A stretch of DNA of 64,000 bases from Streptomyces sp. NBC_01716 (GTDB taxonomy: Bacteria > Actinomycetota > Actinomycetes > Streptomycetales > Streptomycetaceae). The notes under the pieces are model-generated. The model had not been told where the DNA came from, made no database searches, and saw nothing but the letters and a program-made list of their open reading frames with translations. Below, in pieces: positions 17,891 to 25,747 of the stretch (position 1 is the stretch's first letter; each line of letters begins with the position of its first letter). The DNA lies in NCBI RefSeq assembly GCF_036248275.1, contig NZ_CP109181.1, forward strand, positions 8,494,001 to 8,558,000. The letters are read 5' to 3'. The translations under genes were made by a program, and so were the position numbers.

Positions 17891-18717
17891 GCGCTCGCTC
17901 CTCGCAGGCACTCGGAGACCTCGTGGGCGATGGCGCCGAACTCCTCGCTGTAGCGCAGGTGTGGAGACCTGGGGTAGTCGAAAGGGACGTCGAACTCGCC
18001 GATCACGCGTCCGGGGCGGGGCGCCATCACGACGACGCGCGACGAGAGGTATACGGCCTCGGCGATGGAGTGGGTCACGAAGACGGCCGTGAACCGCCGT
18101 TGCGTGTACAGCTTCAGCACCTCGTCGTTGAGCCGCTCGCGGGTGATCGCGTCGAGCGCGCCGAACGGCTCGTCGAACATGAACGGGTTGGGGTTCAGCG
18201 TGAGCGAGCGGGCCAGCGAGACGCGCATCCTCATGCCACCGGACAGCGTCTTGGGGAAGTTGCCCTCGAACCCGCTGAGGCCGACGAGGTCGATGGCCTC
18301 CTGCGCGAGGAGGCGCCGACGGGCCTTTGGCAGACCCTCCAACTGGGCGAGTAGCTCGACGTTGTGCGCGACCGTCCGCCATGGCATGAGCGTGGCGTCC
18401 TGGAAGATGTAGCCGAGCGAGTCGAACCGGGTCTCGACGCGGCCCTCGCTGATCGGGCTGAGGCCAGCGGCGATCCGCAGCAGGGTCGACTTGCCGCAGC
18501 CTGACGGTCCGACGAGCGAGACGAACTCTCCCGGCCTGATGGAGAGGTCGAGGTCGCTCAGGGCCACGGTGCCGTCGGCGAACCGCTTCGTGAGTCCTGA
18601 GAACTTCACGATCGGCCCGAGGGACTCGTCGAGCGAGGCCGGAGTCCCGTCGGCCCGGTGCTGTCCCACCGGTCCCCGCCCGTCTTCTGTCGTGTCCATC
18701 GGCAGGATGTTCGTCAT
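17887..18717 (-). CDS. ABC transporter ATP-binding protein (SsuB/TauB type)
   Basis: 276 residues. Walker A GPSGCGKST, Q-loop in GYIFQDATLMPW, signature LSGGMRMRVSLARSL, Walker B NPFMFDEPFGALDA and the H-loop FVTHSIAEAVYLSSR are all present, so the ATPase should be functional. It is the first gene of the transporter operon, preceded by the shared operator-like motif at 18772-18785. Confidence 0.92.
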   Translation of the reverse strand: MTNILPMDTTEDGRGPVGQHRADGTPASLDESLGPIVKFSGLTKRFADGTVALSDLDLSIRPGEFVSLVGPSGCGKSTLLRIAAGLSPISEGRVETRFDSLGYIFQDATLMPWRTVAHNVELLAQLEGLPKARRRLLAQEAIDLVGLSGFEGNFPKTLSGGMRMRVSLARSLTLNPNPFMFDEPFGALDAITRERLNDEVLKLYTQRRFTAVFVTHSIAEAVYLSSRVVVMAPRPGRVIGEFDVPFDYPRSPHLRYSEEFGAIAHEVSECLRGASA

Positions 18718-18771
18718 ACGTCGTCTCCGCCTCTGCTGGTACGCGGCCTGGGTCCCCGCTTTGTCTGATGA

Positions 18772-18785
18772 ATTTTGTATCCCAA
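18772..18785. promoter_or_regulatory. GntR-type operator motif before the ABC transporter operon
   Basis: ATTTTGTATCCCAA matches the motif ATYTTGTATYCMA found at three other promoters of this cluster. It lies 55 bases upstream of the ATPase start. The likely binder is the GntR/FCD protein encoded at 24551-25213. Confidence 0.65.
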
Positions 18786-18882
18786 CCCCGGGGAAGGGTT
18801 TCTGCGGCGTAAATCTGCGGTAACTGCTGAATCTGCGGTAACTGCTGTAGGAGCGGCGCGCGGCGCCCGGTCCGGCGGGGTT

Positions 18883-19536
18883 TCAGGATTCCGCCAGCGG
18901 TCGGAACGCGAACAGGACGCCGTCGTCGGACCACGGTCGGCCGGCGCCGTCGAAGCGGTGCACGGCCACCAGCCAAGAGCGGTCGGCCGCCCAGACCAGC
19001 GACACGAGGGTGAATTCGGCGGCGGCGAAGGCGGTCAGGACATCGCCGGCGTCGCCGACGGAGCCGCCGTACGTCGTCCAGATCACCGACCCGGCGGGCG
19101 CGACGAGTTCGTTGAGGCGGCTGATCGTGTGCCGGGCGGCCTTGCGGTCGATGTTCGCGAAGACCCCGCACATCAGGAGCAGTTCGGCCGGGACGTGACC
19201 GGCGTACGACGCCGCCGCGCCGGCGTCCGCCACGACGACGTCGACCGAGGTGAGAGCGGTGCTGCCGAGCGCACCATGCAGGAACGAGGCGTTCAGCGGG
19301 TCGAGTTCGATCAACAGCGCATCGATGTCGGGACCGCGGGGATGGCTGATGAGGACGGGAAGGAGGTCCCGCGCCTGCCCGGCGCAGGCGCTCACCGCCG
19401 TGAGACGCCCCGGTGGCGCGGTGTCCAGAGCGGCGGAGATCGCTTCCTGCACCTGCTCAAGACGGTCGGTTTCGGGCGTGCGGAGCTGATCGTACGGTGC
19501 GTGCCACGCGTACCAGTCGTAGTTGGTGAGCGGCAT
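18883..19536 (-). CDS. SAM-dependent methyltransferase-like protein
   Basis: 217 residues starting MPLTNYDWYAWHAPYDQLRT. A class I methyltransferase core can be read: TAVSACAGQARDLLPVLI is motif I in altered form, IDALLIELDPLNASFLHGAL is the acidic strand-2 motif, and VDVVVADAGAA and AELLLMCGVFANI are later strands. The substrate is unknown. It stops the leftward Rieske operon and lies 5 bases after the preceding gene. It may instead be a non-catalytic member, since the glycine-rich loop is degenerate. Confidence 0.7.
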   Translation of the reverse strand: MPLTNYDWYAWHAPYDQLRTPETDRLEQVQEAISAALDTAPPGRLTAVSACAGQARDLLPVLISHPRGPDIDALLIELDPLNASFLHGALGSTALTSVDVVVADAGAAASYAGHVPAELLLMCGVFANIDRKAARHTISRLNELVAPAGSVIWTTYGGSVGDAGDVLTAFAAAEFTLVSLVWAADRSWLVAVHRFDGAGRPWSDDGVLFAFRPLAES

Positions 19537-19541
19537 GGGGT

Positions 19542-19871
19542 TCAGGTCCGTTCTGTGGCGAGCCCGAGGCGCTGTAGCCGGTCGTGGGCCGTCCCGGGGA
19601 TCACGAACGCGAGCTGCCGCGTGTTGAGGGAGGCCATCGAGGTGATCTGCTTTGTCGCGGCGTGTTCCTGCTCGAAGTCGGCCATCGAGGCGAATGAGGC
19701 CTCCAGGACCAGGTGGTGCAGACCGCCGAAGGCCGGTGCCCAGATCGCGTACGGCGTCAGCCCGGCCGCGAGCAGCAGCGTGTTCTTCTCCTCCTGCAAC
19801 CGGGTGAAGGCGGGCAGGGTGCCGAACGCGAGGTTGCGCAGGATCTGGTGGCGGTAGGTCATCGTCGTCAT
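19542..19871 (-). CDS. NIPSNAP-like small dimeric alpha-beta barrel protein
   Basis: 109 residues: MTTMTYRHQILRNLAFGTLP at the start, then AFTRLQEEKNTLLLAAGLTP and AFGGLHHLVLEASFASMADF. The length and the 'oligomeric barrel' pattern fit NIPSNAP/ABM-type proteins, which often accompany oxygenases. Two in-frame ATGs at 19871 and 19862 are possible. It lies in the Rieske operon between the SnoaL-like and methyltransferase-like genes. The role is unknown. Confidence 0.55.
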   Translation of the reverse strand: MTTMTYRHQILRNLAFGTLPAFTRLQEEKNTLLLAAGLTPYAIWAPAFGGLHHLVLEASFASMADFEQEHAATKQITSMASLNTRQLAFVIPGTAHDRLQRLGLATERT

Positions 19872-19906
19872 GGTCCGGTCGCTTTCAGGGAGTTCGGGAG
19901 AAGGGG

Positions 19907-20416
19907 TCACGGCGTCTCCAGGTGGGGCACGGCGACCCAGCCCTGGTCGAACGGCGTGGTGAAGAAGTTGCGGACGCGCATGTGGGCGATGAGCCATCGT
20001 CCGTCCACCCGGGCGAAGTCGTTGTCGTAGGAACCGGCGATCCAGAGCGGCTGGTTCCCGCGGTAGGTGCAGGCCTGGAAGTACATGAACTGTCCGCGGG
20101 CCGTGTCGCCGGACACCTCCACCGCGGGGTTGGTGACGAAGTGTGCCGAGAACGGCATGCGTTCGACATTGCGGTCGAACTTGGTGACGAGCGCCAGTCG
20201 CCCGGCGGCGGCCCATCCCGGGTTCCCGTGCGGTCCGACGCTTTGCCAGCGCCCGTCCTCGGTGAACAGCGCGGCGACCTTGGCTCCTTTGTCCTGGCCG
20301 GCGTCGGTGGCCGCCATGTAACCGACCATGAGGGCGTTGATCTCGGCGCGGGATTCGAGCAGGTCGAGCCGGGCGAGGACGGCGGACAGATCGGGCGGGG
20401 TGGCGATGTCGGTCAC
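19907..20416 (-). CDS. SnoaL/NTF2-like protein (ring-hydroxylating oxygenase beta-subunit fold)
   Basis: 169 residues with NTF2-fold signatures: RAEINALMVGYMAATDAGQD, VAALFTEDGRWQSVG, AHFVTNPAVEVSGDTARGQF and VDGRWLIAHMRVRNFF. Such proteins are isomerases or cyclases, or serve as small beta subunits of Rieske oxygenases. The overlap with the alpha-subunit gene (ATGA at 20416) strongly suggests the latter. The NTF2 catalytic residues cannot be judged by eye. Confidence 0.8.
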   Translation of the reverse strand: MTDIATPPDLSAVLARLDLLESRAEINALMVGYMAATDAGQDKGAKVAALFTEDGRWQSVGPHGNPGWAAAGRLALVTKFDRNVERMPFSAHFVTNPAVEVSGDTARGQFMYFQACTYRGNQPLWIAGSYDNDFARVDGRWLIAHMRVRNFFTTPFDQGWVAVPHLETP

Positions 20417-21648
20417 AGCGTGTCCAGTGCCTTCTGATAACGCTCGACGAGCCAGGCGTTGAGCTGGGGGATGTTGGATTCCATCCAGGACAGGGGGCCG
20501 CGTGGGGCGTACCGTGAGCGGAGTCCCTGCTGGAGGGCCGCGGTCGTCACGGCGTCCTGATGGATCGCGAGCGACTTGCGGTCCAGGAACTTCTCGTAGG
20601 CCTCGGCGAAGCCCGGCTCCTCGACGGCGTGCTTGGGATAGAGATTGACCCGGCGCAGGTCCATCGAGCCCGGCCCGTTCGGATGGATCATCGCCAGTTG
20701 CACGAAGGTCGGCTGGAGGATCGAGAAGAGCATGGGCGGGATCGAGGCGAACATGACCCGCTTGCGCTGTTCATCGGTCAGGCCGGGGATGATGGATGTG
20801 GTCCGCCTGCCGTCGGTGCTGGCGAGACCGGCGTTCTCGTCGAGCAGATACGTGGGGTGCATGACCTGTCCGTCGCCGCGCTCGAAGTCGTAGAAGCGCG
20901 CGTTCTTGGCGGGAGCGGCCTCGTGCACGCCGCGGTGCACATAGCTCGTGTGGTACGGCTCCAGAGCGTTGTCGTGGTGGATCTTCCAGTTCCATTTCTG
21001 GTCCTCGAAGACGGAGGCCGGCATCGGGACCAGCTCTTCAAGACCGAACGTCGACAGCTCCTCGTCCATCCGTGCGACGGCCGGGGCCAGGGGGGCGGCG
21101 TCGTCGTCGAAGTTGATGAACACCAGGCCGTGGAAGATCTCGTGGCGGATCTGGGGGAGGCGGATCGTCTCGCGCAGGCGCTTGACGGGTACCGTCTCGG
21201 TCATGGACGGAGCCGCCGCCAGCCGGCCGTCGAGATCGAAGGCCCAGTTGTGGTACGGGCACTTCATGACCCGGCCGGAAACGCAGGGGGCCGCGGCGCT
21301 GCGGCCTTCGCCGGCGAGTCCGCCGAACAGCGGCTGGCCGCGGTGCCGGCACACCGCCGACATCACCCGGATGTGGCCGCCGAGGTCGCGCAGCATCACG
21401 ATCGGCTCGTCGAGAATCGTCAGCGGTAGCTGGTCGCCGGGCTCGGGAACCTCGTTGACGTGACCGACACACAGCCACTCGCGGTGGAAGATGGCTTCCT
21501 TCTCGAACTCCCAGAAGTCCCGGCTCGTGTAGACGGCAGGGGGTAGGAGCCGTGCGGTGGCGACCGGATCGGTGGTGCGGTCGACGTCGGCCAGCACAGC
21601 CCGGGCCGCAGCCAGGGCGCGGTCACTGATCGGGGGTGTCGTGCTCAT
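20413..21648 (-). CDS. Rieske [2Fe-2S] ring-hydroxylating oxygenase alpha subunit
   Basis: 411 residues. The Rieske cluster ligands are C100-x-H102 (VCRHRGQPL) and C130-x2-H133 (KCPYHNW). The catalytic mononuclear-iron region is HHDNALEPYHTSYVHRG. The domain order and length are those of oxygenase alpha subunits (phthalate, aniline or carnitine type), which use electrons from a reductase to hydroxylate or demethylate a substrate. No reductase or ferredoxin is encoded in the cluster, so it must borrow one. The ATG at 21648 has AGGAGAC upstream and the operator motif 36 bases further. The substrate is unknown. Confidence 0.93.
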   Translation of the reverse strand: MSTTPPISDRALAAARAVLADVDRTTDPVATARLLPPAVYTSRDFWEFEKEAIFHREWLCVGHVNEVPEPGDQLPLTILDEPIVMLRDLGGHIRVMSAVCRHRGQPLFGGLAGEGRSAAAPCVSGRVMKCPYHNWAFDLDGRLAAAPSMTETVPVKRLRETIRLPQIRHEIFHGLVFINFDDDAAPLAPAVARMDEELSTFGLEELVPMPASVFEDQKWNWKIHHDNALEPYHTSYVHRGVHEAAPAKNARFYDFERGDGQVMHPTYLLDENAGLASTDGRRTTSIIPGLTDEQRKRVMFASIPPMLFSILQPTFVQLAMIHPNGPGSMDLRRVNLYPKHAVEEPGFAEAYEKFLDRKSLAIHQDAVTTAALQQGLRSRYAPRGPLSWMESNIPQLNAWLVERYQKALDTL

Positions 21649-21683
21649 ATGTCTCCTCGTCGCTGCCGAACCGGGCCGACCGT

Positions 21684-21696
21684 ATCTTGTATCCAA
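21684..21696. promoter_or_regulatory. GntR-type operator motif before the Rieske operon
   Basis: ATCTTGTATCCAA, identical in its core TTGTATCCAA to the motif before the VOC gene. It lies 36 bases upstream of the Rieske start and 35 bases from the end of the AspDH-like gene, so the Rieske operon has its own promoter. Confidence 0.7.
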
Positions 21697-21730
21697 TAGT
21701 GGGCAGGGATTTCCTCGCTGCGGACTCGCG

Positions 21731-22561
21731 TCACGAGGGCGGAGCCAGTCCGCGGCCCGGTGACCGCCTCCCGGGCCCCGACGGCGGGAGATCCCGTGGG
21801 CCTGCCGGGGTCTGGCACCTGGCAAGCTTCTCCAGGGTGTCGATGACCGACCATGCGGTGATCTCCGACGTCCGTCCGCCCGAGCCGGGGGACACCGCGT
21901 TCTCGATGGCGAAGTCGTAGCGGCCGACGGGCGAGGACAGCTCGATCCGGTGCCGGGTGCGGGTCGCGTCCGGATCGGCGACGACAACGACTTCCACCGC
22001 GTCGAGGCCGGCCGTCGCGAGCGCCAGGGCGACGGAGGAGTTGGAGGTACGGGGATGGGCGAGGGCCGCCTCGCGCGCGGAGCCACGGAAGACCACATCG
22101 GGCCGGGTCGGGGTGACGATCATGCCGAGAGCCGCCGGACCCTTGGTGGTGGTGTGCCGCACGGAAACCCTGTCCACCGCACGGCCCACCGCGCGGTACG
22201 CCGCACCGAGGATGTCGAGACCGCCGATCGCCCCGGCCGGCACCATGACACCTGAGCCGAGCACAGTGCCGCGCCGCCGCAGATCGAACTCGACGCAACG
22301 ATCGGCGAGGACACCGCAGGAGCAGAGCACGACCCGCCGTCCGGCGTCGAGCGCGCGGGGGAGTAGCGCGCGTGCCGCCTCGGCGGTGCTGGCCTCGACC
22401 AGGAGGTCGGCCGCCCGCAGAGCCCGGCCGATCACGGTGGCGCCGCTCGACGAGTCCAGCACAGCCACGAGTTCGCAGCCCGCGACCCGGCCGGCGCTGA
22501 GCTCGGCTGCGACACGTGCTCCGATCGTGCCCTTGCCGGCGACGGCGATCCGCCACGTCAT
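21731..22561 (-). CDS. L-aspartate dehydrogenase-like oxidoreductase
   Basis: 276 residues. The N-terminal NAD(P) motif is IAVAGKGTIGARVAAEL (GxGxIG), and the middle has LLVEASTAEAARALLPRALD, SGVMVPAGAIGGLDILGAA and TTTKGPAALG, characteristic of the aspartate dehydrogenase family (NadX/AspDH). Its members interconvert oxaloacetate and ammonia with aspartate or act on related amino acids. The proline-rich tail (residues 255-276) is unusual. The ATG at 22561 overlaps the GGT-family stop (ATGA). Confidence 0.85.
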   Translation of the reverse strand: MTWRIAVAGKGTIGARVAAELSAGRVAGCELVAVLDSSSGATVIGRALRAADLLVEASTAEAARALLPRALDAGRRVVLCSCGVLADRCVEFDLRRRGTVLGSGVMVPAGAIGGLDILGAAYRAVGRAVDRVSVRHTTTKGPAALGMIVTPTRPDVVFRGSAREAALAHPRTSNSSVALALATAGLDAVEVVVVADPDATRTRHRIELSSPVGRYDFAIENAVSPGSGGRTSEITAWSVIDTLEKLARCQTPAGPRDLPPSGPGRRSPGRGLAPPS

Positions 22562-23970
22562 GACGCGACCGCCGTCGTGTCCCACCGTGGATCGGCGGCT
22601 GCCGAAACGAGGTCCGCGCCGAGCCGGACCAGGGTGTGGGCCGACCGGGCACCGAGCGGCGGGATCTCGGCTCCTTCGCGCAGGACACCGCGCTCGGAGA
22701 TCTCCCACTTCGGCGCCGTCACGGCGTCGCCCAGCCGCGCCGGGCCGTCGAGCAGATCGGGGTGGGTCAGCCGATCGATGACCTGGACATTCCAGGGGAC
22801 CTGCCGAGCGCCACCGGGCGTGGCCCCGAGGACCCACGACTGCGCCGCGTCCTTCAAGGCCCAGGCGTGGAGCGTCGTGAGGGGCCGCCGGCCCGGGCGG
22901 GGTGCGTTGGGATGGCCCGGCTCGAAGGTGAAACCCCGTCCAGCGCGATTGGCCAGGACGAGGTCGTCGCCCGGAAGGACCAAACCGCTGCCGTACTGCG
23001 GGAACGAGTTGGAGTGGACGATCACCACGGCGTTGCCGTCCGCGTCGGCGGCCGACACGGTCGAGGTCCCCTCGGCCGCCGGCGCTGGGTGGAGCCCGCC
23101 CCGGGCCAGGACGGCGAGAGCCTGCGTCACCGCGTCCGGCGAGGTGGGAGCACCGCGATCGATGCGGTGCTCGCGGTCGAACGTCCGAGTGAGGGCGATC
23201 CCGTAGCTCGGGCCGTTGGTTGCCCAGATGCGGCCACGCTCCGACTCCACGCTGTGCGCGCGCTCCTCGATCACCTCGGCGGCGCCGAGGTCGTCGAGGT
23301 CCAGGACGCCCCCGTGCTCCTGTACGTAGTCGGCCAGGCGCCGGCCGAGCCCGCCGGCGAACAGGTCCGGCCCGTCGCGGACGAACCGCTCCAGCACCCC
23401 CGCGAGACCGGGCATCCGTACGGCCTCGCCCTCGGCGAGGGGTCCCGCGGCCGGGAAGCACCGGCCGCCGCCGGGCTGGTAGCGCGTCAGCGTCGGGAGC
23501 GACTCCCGGGTCAGCAGCACGTTCAGCCGCGACCAGGGGAAGCCCCGGCGCGCCAGCGCGACCGCAGGCGAGGCCAGGCGCTCCCGGGTCATCCTGCCGA
23601 GCGCCCCCAGGCGGGCGTATCCCGCCGGCGCACCGGGAACACCGACCGACAGCGGGCCGGTCGCGGGGACCTGCCAGCCGCGGGCCGCCGCGGCGGCGTA
23701 AAGGCCGGCCGGCGCGCTGCCCAGCGCGATGACGGAGACCGGCTCCTCATGGTCCGCGGTTACGTACAACGCCACGAGGTCGCCGGCGAGGCCGCACTTG
23801 GACGGCATCACGACGGTCTCGGCGAGGGCGGCTGCGAGGGCGGCGTCAAAGGCGTTGCCGCCGTCCAGCAGGGCAGCGAGCCCGATGCCGCTGGCCGTCG
23901 GTGAGCCTGCGGCCACCGCGCCGAGCGTCCCGGAAGCCACCGCGCGTCGCGCCATCGTCCGCAGGCTCAT
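22558..23970 (-). CDS. Gamma-glutamyltransferase-family Ntn hydrolase
   Basis: 470 residues. The N-terminal part has PTASGIGLAALLDGGNAFDA and ALAETVVMPSKCGLAGD, as in the GGT large subunit. The self-cleavage and nucleophile site should be the Thr in EGTSTVSAADADGNAVVIV (about residue 315), followed by SNSFPQYGSGLVLPG, which matches the GGT small-subunit region. No signal peptide is visible, so it is cytoplasmic. GGT relatives cleave gamma-glutamyl amides or cephalosporin side chains; here it might release an amine from a gamma-glutamylated intermediate (inference). It overlaps its neighbours by ATGA on both sides. Confidence 0.85.
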   Translation of the reverse strand: MSLRTMARRAVASGTLGAVAAGSPTASGIGLAALLDGGNAFDAALAAALAETVVMPSKCGLAGDLVALYVTADHEEPVSVIALGSAPAGLYAAAAARGWQVPATGPLSVGVPGAPAGYARLGALGRMTRERLASPAVALARRGFPWSRLNVLLTRESLPTLTRYQPGGGRCFPAAGPLAEGEAVRMPGLAGVLERFVRDGPDLFAGGLGRRLADYVQEHGGVLDLDDLGAAEVIEERAHSVESERGRIWATNGPSYGIALTRTFDREHRIDRGAPTSPDAVTQALAVLARGGLHPAPAAEGTSTVSAADADGNAVVIVHSNSFPQYGSGLVLPGDDLVLANRAGRGFTFEPGHPNAPRPGRRPLTTLHAWALKDAAQSWVLGATPGGARQVPWNVQVIDRLTHPDLLDGPARLGDAVTAPKWEISERGVLREGAEIPPLGARSAHTLVRLGADLVSAAADPRWDTTAVAS

Positions 23971-24359
23971 GTGTCCAACTGGCTGGGAGCGTAATGGCGC
24001 AGCTCGATCGTGTTGCCGTCAGGATCGTTGACGTACACGAGGTCGCCGGGCCCGCGCGCTCCCCAGCGGCGGAACGGGCCCTCGACCGTCTCGAAGACAC
24101 CGGAGTCCCGCAGAGCGACGAAATCGGTCGCCTCCACCTCGATGGCGAAGTGGGAGACGTTCGTGCCAGTGGCCTCGGCGCGTGCGTCGAGGTCGATGAT
24201 CGTGCCCGGGCACACCTCGACCGAGGGGAAAGGCACCGTTCCGGCGCGGAACTCATCAAGCCGGTGCACCAGGAAGCCGAACTTCTCGACGTACCAGGCC
24301 ACGGAGGCTTCGGGATCCTTCACGCGCAGCACGATGTGGTCCAGCCGTTTCGCGGACAC
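23967..24359 (-). CDS. VOC (glyoxalase/dioxygenase) family protein
   Basis: 130 residues, one VOC module pair: VSAKRLDHIVLRVKDPEASV, WYVEKFGFLVHRL, VSHFAIEVEATDFVALRD and VYVNDPDGNTIELRHY. The metal ligands are probably His7, His in the HFAIEVE strand and Glu in IELR. VOC proteins include glyoxalases, dioxygenases and epimerases. The start is taken as GTG 24359 with GAGGG upstream; an ATG at 24404 is also possible and would place the operator motif right at the start codon. First gene of the VOC-GGT-AspDH unit. Confidence 0.8.
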   Translation of the reverse strand: MSAKRLDHIVLRVKDPEASVAWYVEKFGFLVHRLDEFRAGTVPFPSVEVCPGTIIDLDARAEATGTNVSHFAIEVEATDFVALRDSGVFETVEGPFRRWGARGPGDLVYVNDPDGNTIELRHYAPSQLDT

Positions 24360-24408
24360 GACGGCGCCCTCGCGGGCGGGGATGGAGGAATAAGCAATCG
24401 CCATGGAT

Positions 24409-24421
24409 ATTTTGTATCCAA
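24409..24421. promoter_or_regulatory. GntR-type operator motif before the VOC-GGT-AspDH unit
   Basis: ATTTTGTATCCAA lies about 50 bases upstream of the chosen VOC start. It is the third of four copies of the cluster motif ATYTTGTATYCMA. Confidence 0.7.
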
Positions 24422-24498
24422 AAGCCATCACGAATGGTGGCGGCTTGTGTTAAACCCGTGTGTCCAGGCGGCTGCGCCGGCCTCGGGCTAGCAACGCA

Positions 24499-24532
24499 CG
24501 GATGCCCGGAGAAATCTTCCTCCGGGCATCCG
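24499..24532 (-). terminator. Hairpin terminator after gntR
   Basis: A 13-base perfect stem (CGGATGCCCGGAG with its complement) and an 8-base A/T-rich loop lie 19 bases after the gntR stop. It is well placed to end the leftward gntR transcript before the VOC promoter. No T run follows, as is common in actinomycetes. Confidence 0.75.
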
Positions 24533-24550
24533 CGGGCGACCTGGCGCCGG

Positions 24551-25213
24551 TCAGCCTTGAACCGCTTCGACAGGCTGGGGTCCGCCCTGGTTCGTGTGGC
24601 GCTGCTGGAGGTGGCGACGCATCAACAGCACCGCGAGCTCGGCGTCCCGGGCGAGTGCCGCCTGGATGATCGCCGCATGCTCGTCCCACGACTGGTTGAC
24701 CGCCGCACTCTTGCCTCCCACCAGGTGATGCGCCTGGTTGCGCACCGAGCGCAGCGTGTCGGCCAGGAATCGTGAACCGCCACCGGACGCAAGCAGCTCG
24801 TGGAACTGGTCGTTCAGCGCGTTGAGTTTGTCGTGATCGGCGGCTGCCGCCGCGGAGTGCCCCTCCTCGAGCGCCACGCGCAGGGCGGCCAGCGTCGCCT
24901 CGTCGGCACGTTCCACCGTGTGCTGGACCGCGATCAACTCAAGCGCCAGACGGATCTCCCGGACGATGCGCAACTCGTCCCTGTCGAGTTGGACGACACG
25001 TACTCCACGGCGCGGAAGCGCTTCGAGCAGGCCCTCTGTCTCCAGCCGGCGGAACGCCTCGCGCACGGGGTGGCGAGAGACCCCGAGGCGCTCGGAGATC
25101 GTGGCCTCGCTCAGACGCTCGCCAGGGCGCAGGTGGCCGTCGAGGATGAGCCGGCGCATCTCATCGGTCGTCTCGTCACGGAGGGAACGATGACGAGATC
25201 CCACGGATGACAT
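24551..25213 (-). CDS. GntR-family (FCD domain) transcriptional regulator
   Basis: 220 residues. Winged helix: DEMRRLILDGHLRPGERLSE, then ISERLGVSRHPVREAFRRLE and GVRVVQLD. The C-terminal FCD ligand domain has DQFHELL, NQAHHLVGG and DEHAAIIQAAL with the His/Asp residues that bind metal and acid ligands. The ATG at 25213 has GGAGTCACC upstream; an in-frame ATG further upstream is less likely. It ends the divergent side of the Rieske cluster and probably represses its four transcription units until an organic acid substrate binds. Confidence 0.9.
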   Translation of the reverse strand: MSSVGSRHRSLRDETTDEMRRLILDGHLRPGERLSEATISERLGVSRHPVREAFRRLETEGLLEALPRRGVRVVQLDRDELRIVREIRLALELIAVQHTVERADEATLAALRVALEEGHSAAAAADHDKLNALNDQFHELLASGGGSRFLADTLRSVRNQAHHLVGGKSAAVNQSWDEHAAIIQAALARDAELAVLLMRRHLQQRHTNQGGPQPVEAVQG

Positions 25214-25238
25214 AGGTGACTCCTCGGCACACAGGGCT

Positions 25239-25251
25239 TTGAATACAAGAT
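25239..25251. promoter_or_regulatory. GntR-type operator motif before gntR itself
   Basis: TTGAATACAAGAT is the complement of ATCTTGTATTCAA, one mismatch from the copy before the Rieske gene. It lies 26 bases upstream of the gntR start, which suggests autoregulation. Confidence 0.65.
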
Positions 25252-25333
25252 ACAACCGAGGTTACCGTGTCCGAGCCGCCGACGGGGTGAGCTGACAGAG
25301 AGTCAGATGGGAATCATGAGAGGAACATCGACC

Positions 25334-25500
25334 ATGGCTGCCCCCAGGAAGTACTCGTTGGAGTTGCGCGAGCGTGCCGTGCGGATGTACCGCGCCTCCG
25401 GAGGCATGCGCGGCTGGATCCGGCAGGCCGAGGCGGACGCCGGCGAGCGCGATGACCGCCCCACCACCGGTGAACGCTCCGAACCCGCCGCCCTGCGCGT
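25334..25500 (+). pseudogene. Relic of IS3-family orfA
   Basis: Starts MAAPRKYSLELRERAVRMYR, then jumps over about 20 residues to MRGWIRQAEADAGERDDRPT. The intact IS3 orfA near 62.5 kb has the complete helix-turn-helix (RPVAHVAKDLGIHKEALRGW) in that gap. No orfB follows. The copy is therefore an internally deleted fragment of a related element. Confidence 0.75.
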
Positions 25501-25514
25501 CAAGGCGCACGTGC

Positions 25515-25688
25515 AGATTCGAGGACCACTGCACGGACGCCCTCGCGGAAGCCATCAAGGCCAAACGGGACGGGCACGCACTTCCCGAGGCCCCGGAGCC
25601 GGAAAAACCCTCGGGGCAGGTTGTTGATCTGATGTCCGCGCCGGAGGCATCCGTGAAGAAGGCCGGGGCCTCCCGCGGTGAAACCTGA
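25515..25688 (+). pseudogene. C-terminal fragment of a Ku (NHEJ) protein gene
   Basis: About 57 residues: RFEDHCTDALAEAIKAKRDG, then a proline-rich linker (EAPEPEKPSG) and VVDLMSAPEASVKKAGASRG before the stop. This matches the C-terminal tail of bacterial Ku, which ends with an ALxxxIEAK helix, a PEP-rich linker and a VVDLMxALxASV helix. The DNA-binding core is missing, replaced by the IS3 relic. Only the 3' end of an old ku gene remains. Confidence 0.7.
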
Positions 25689-25747
25689 CGTCCCACGGAC
25701 CGCACCTCATGTACGTCATGTCAATGAGGTGCGGTCCGTGGGACGTC
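25687..25747. terminator. Long perfect hairpin directly after the Ku fragment
   Basis: A 24-base arm (25687-25710, beginning GACGTCCCACGG) is perfectly complementary to 25724-25747 with a 13-base loop. It overlaps the stop codon of the Ku fragment, so it is most simply the original terminator of ku. The unusually long and perfect stem could also be a short mobile palindrome. Confidence 0.6.
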
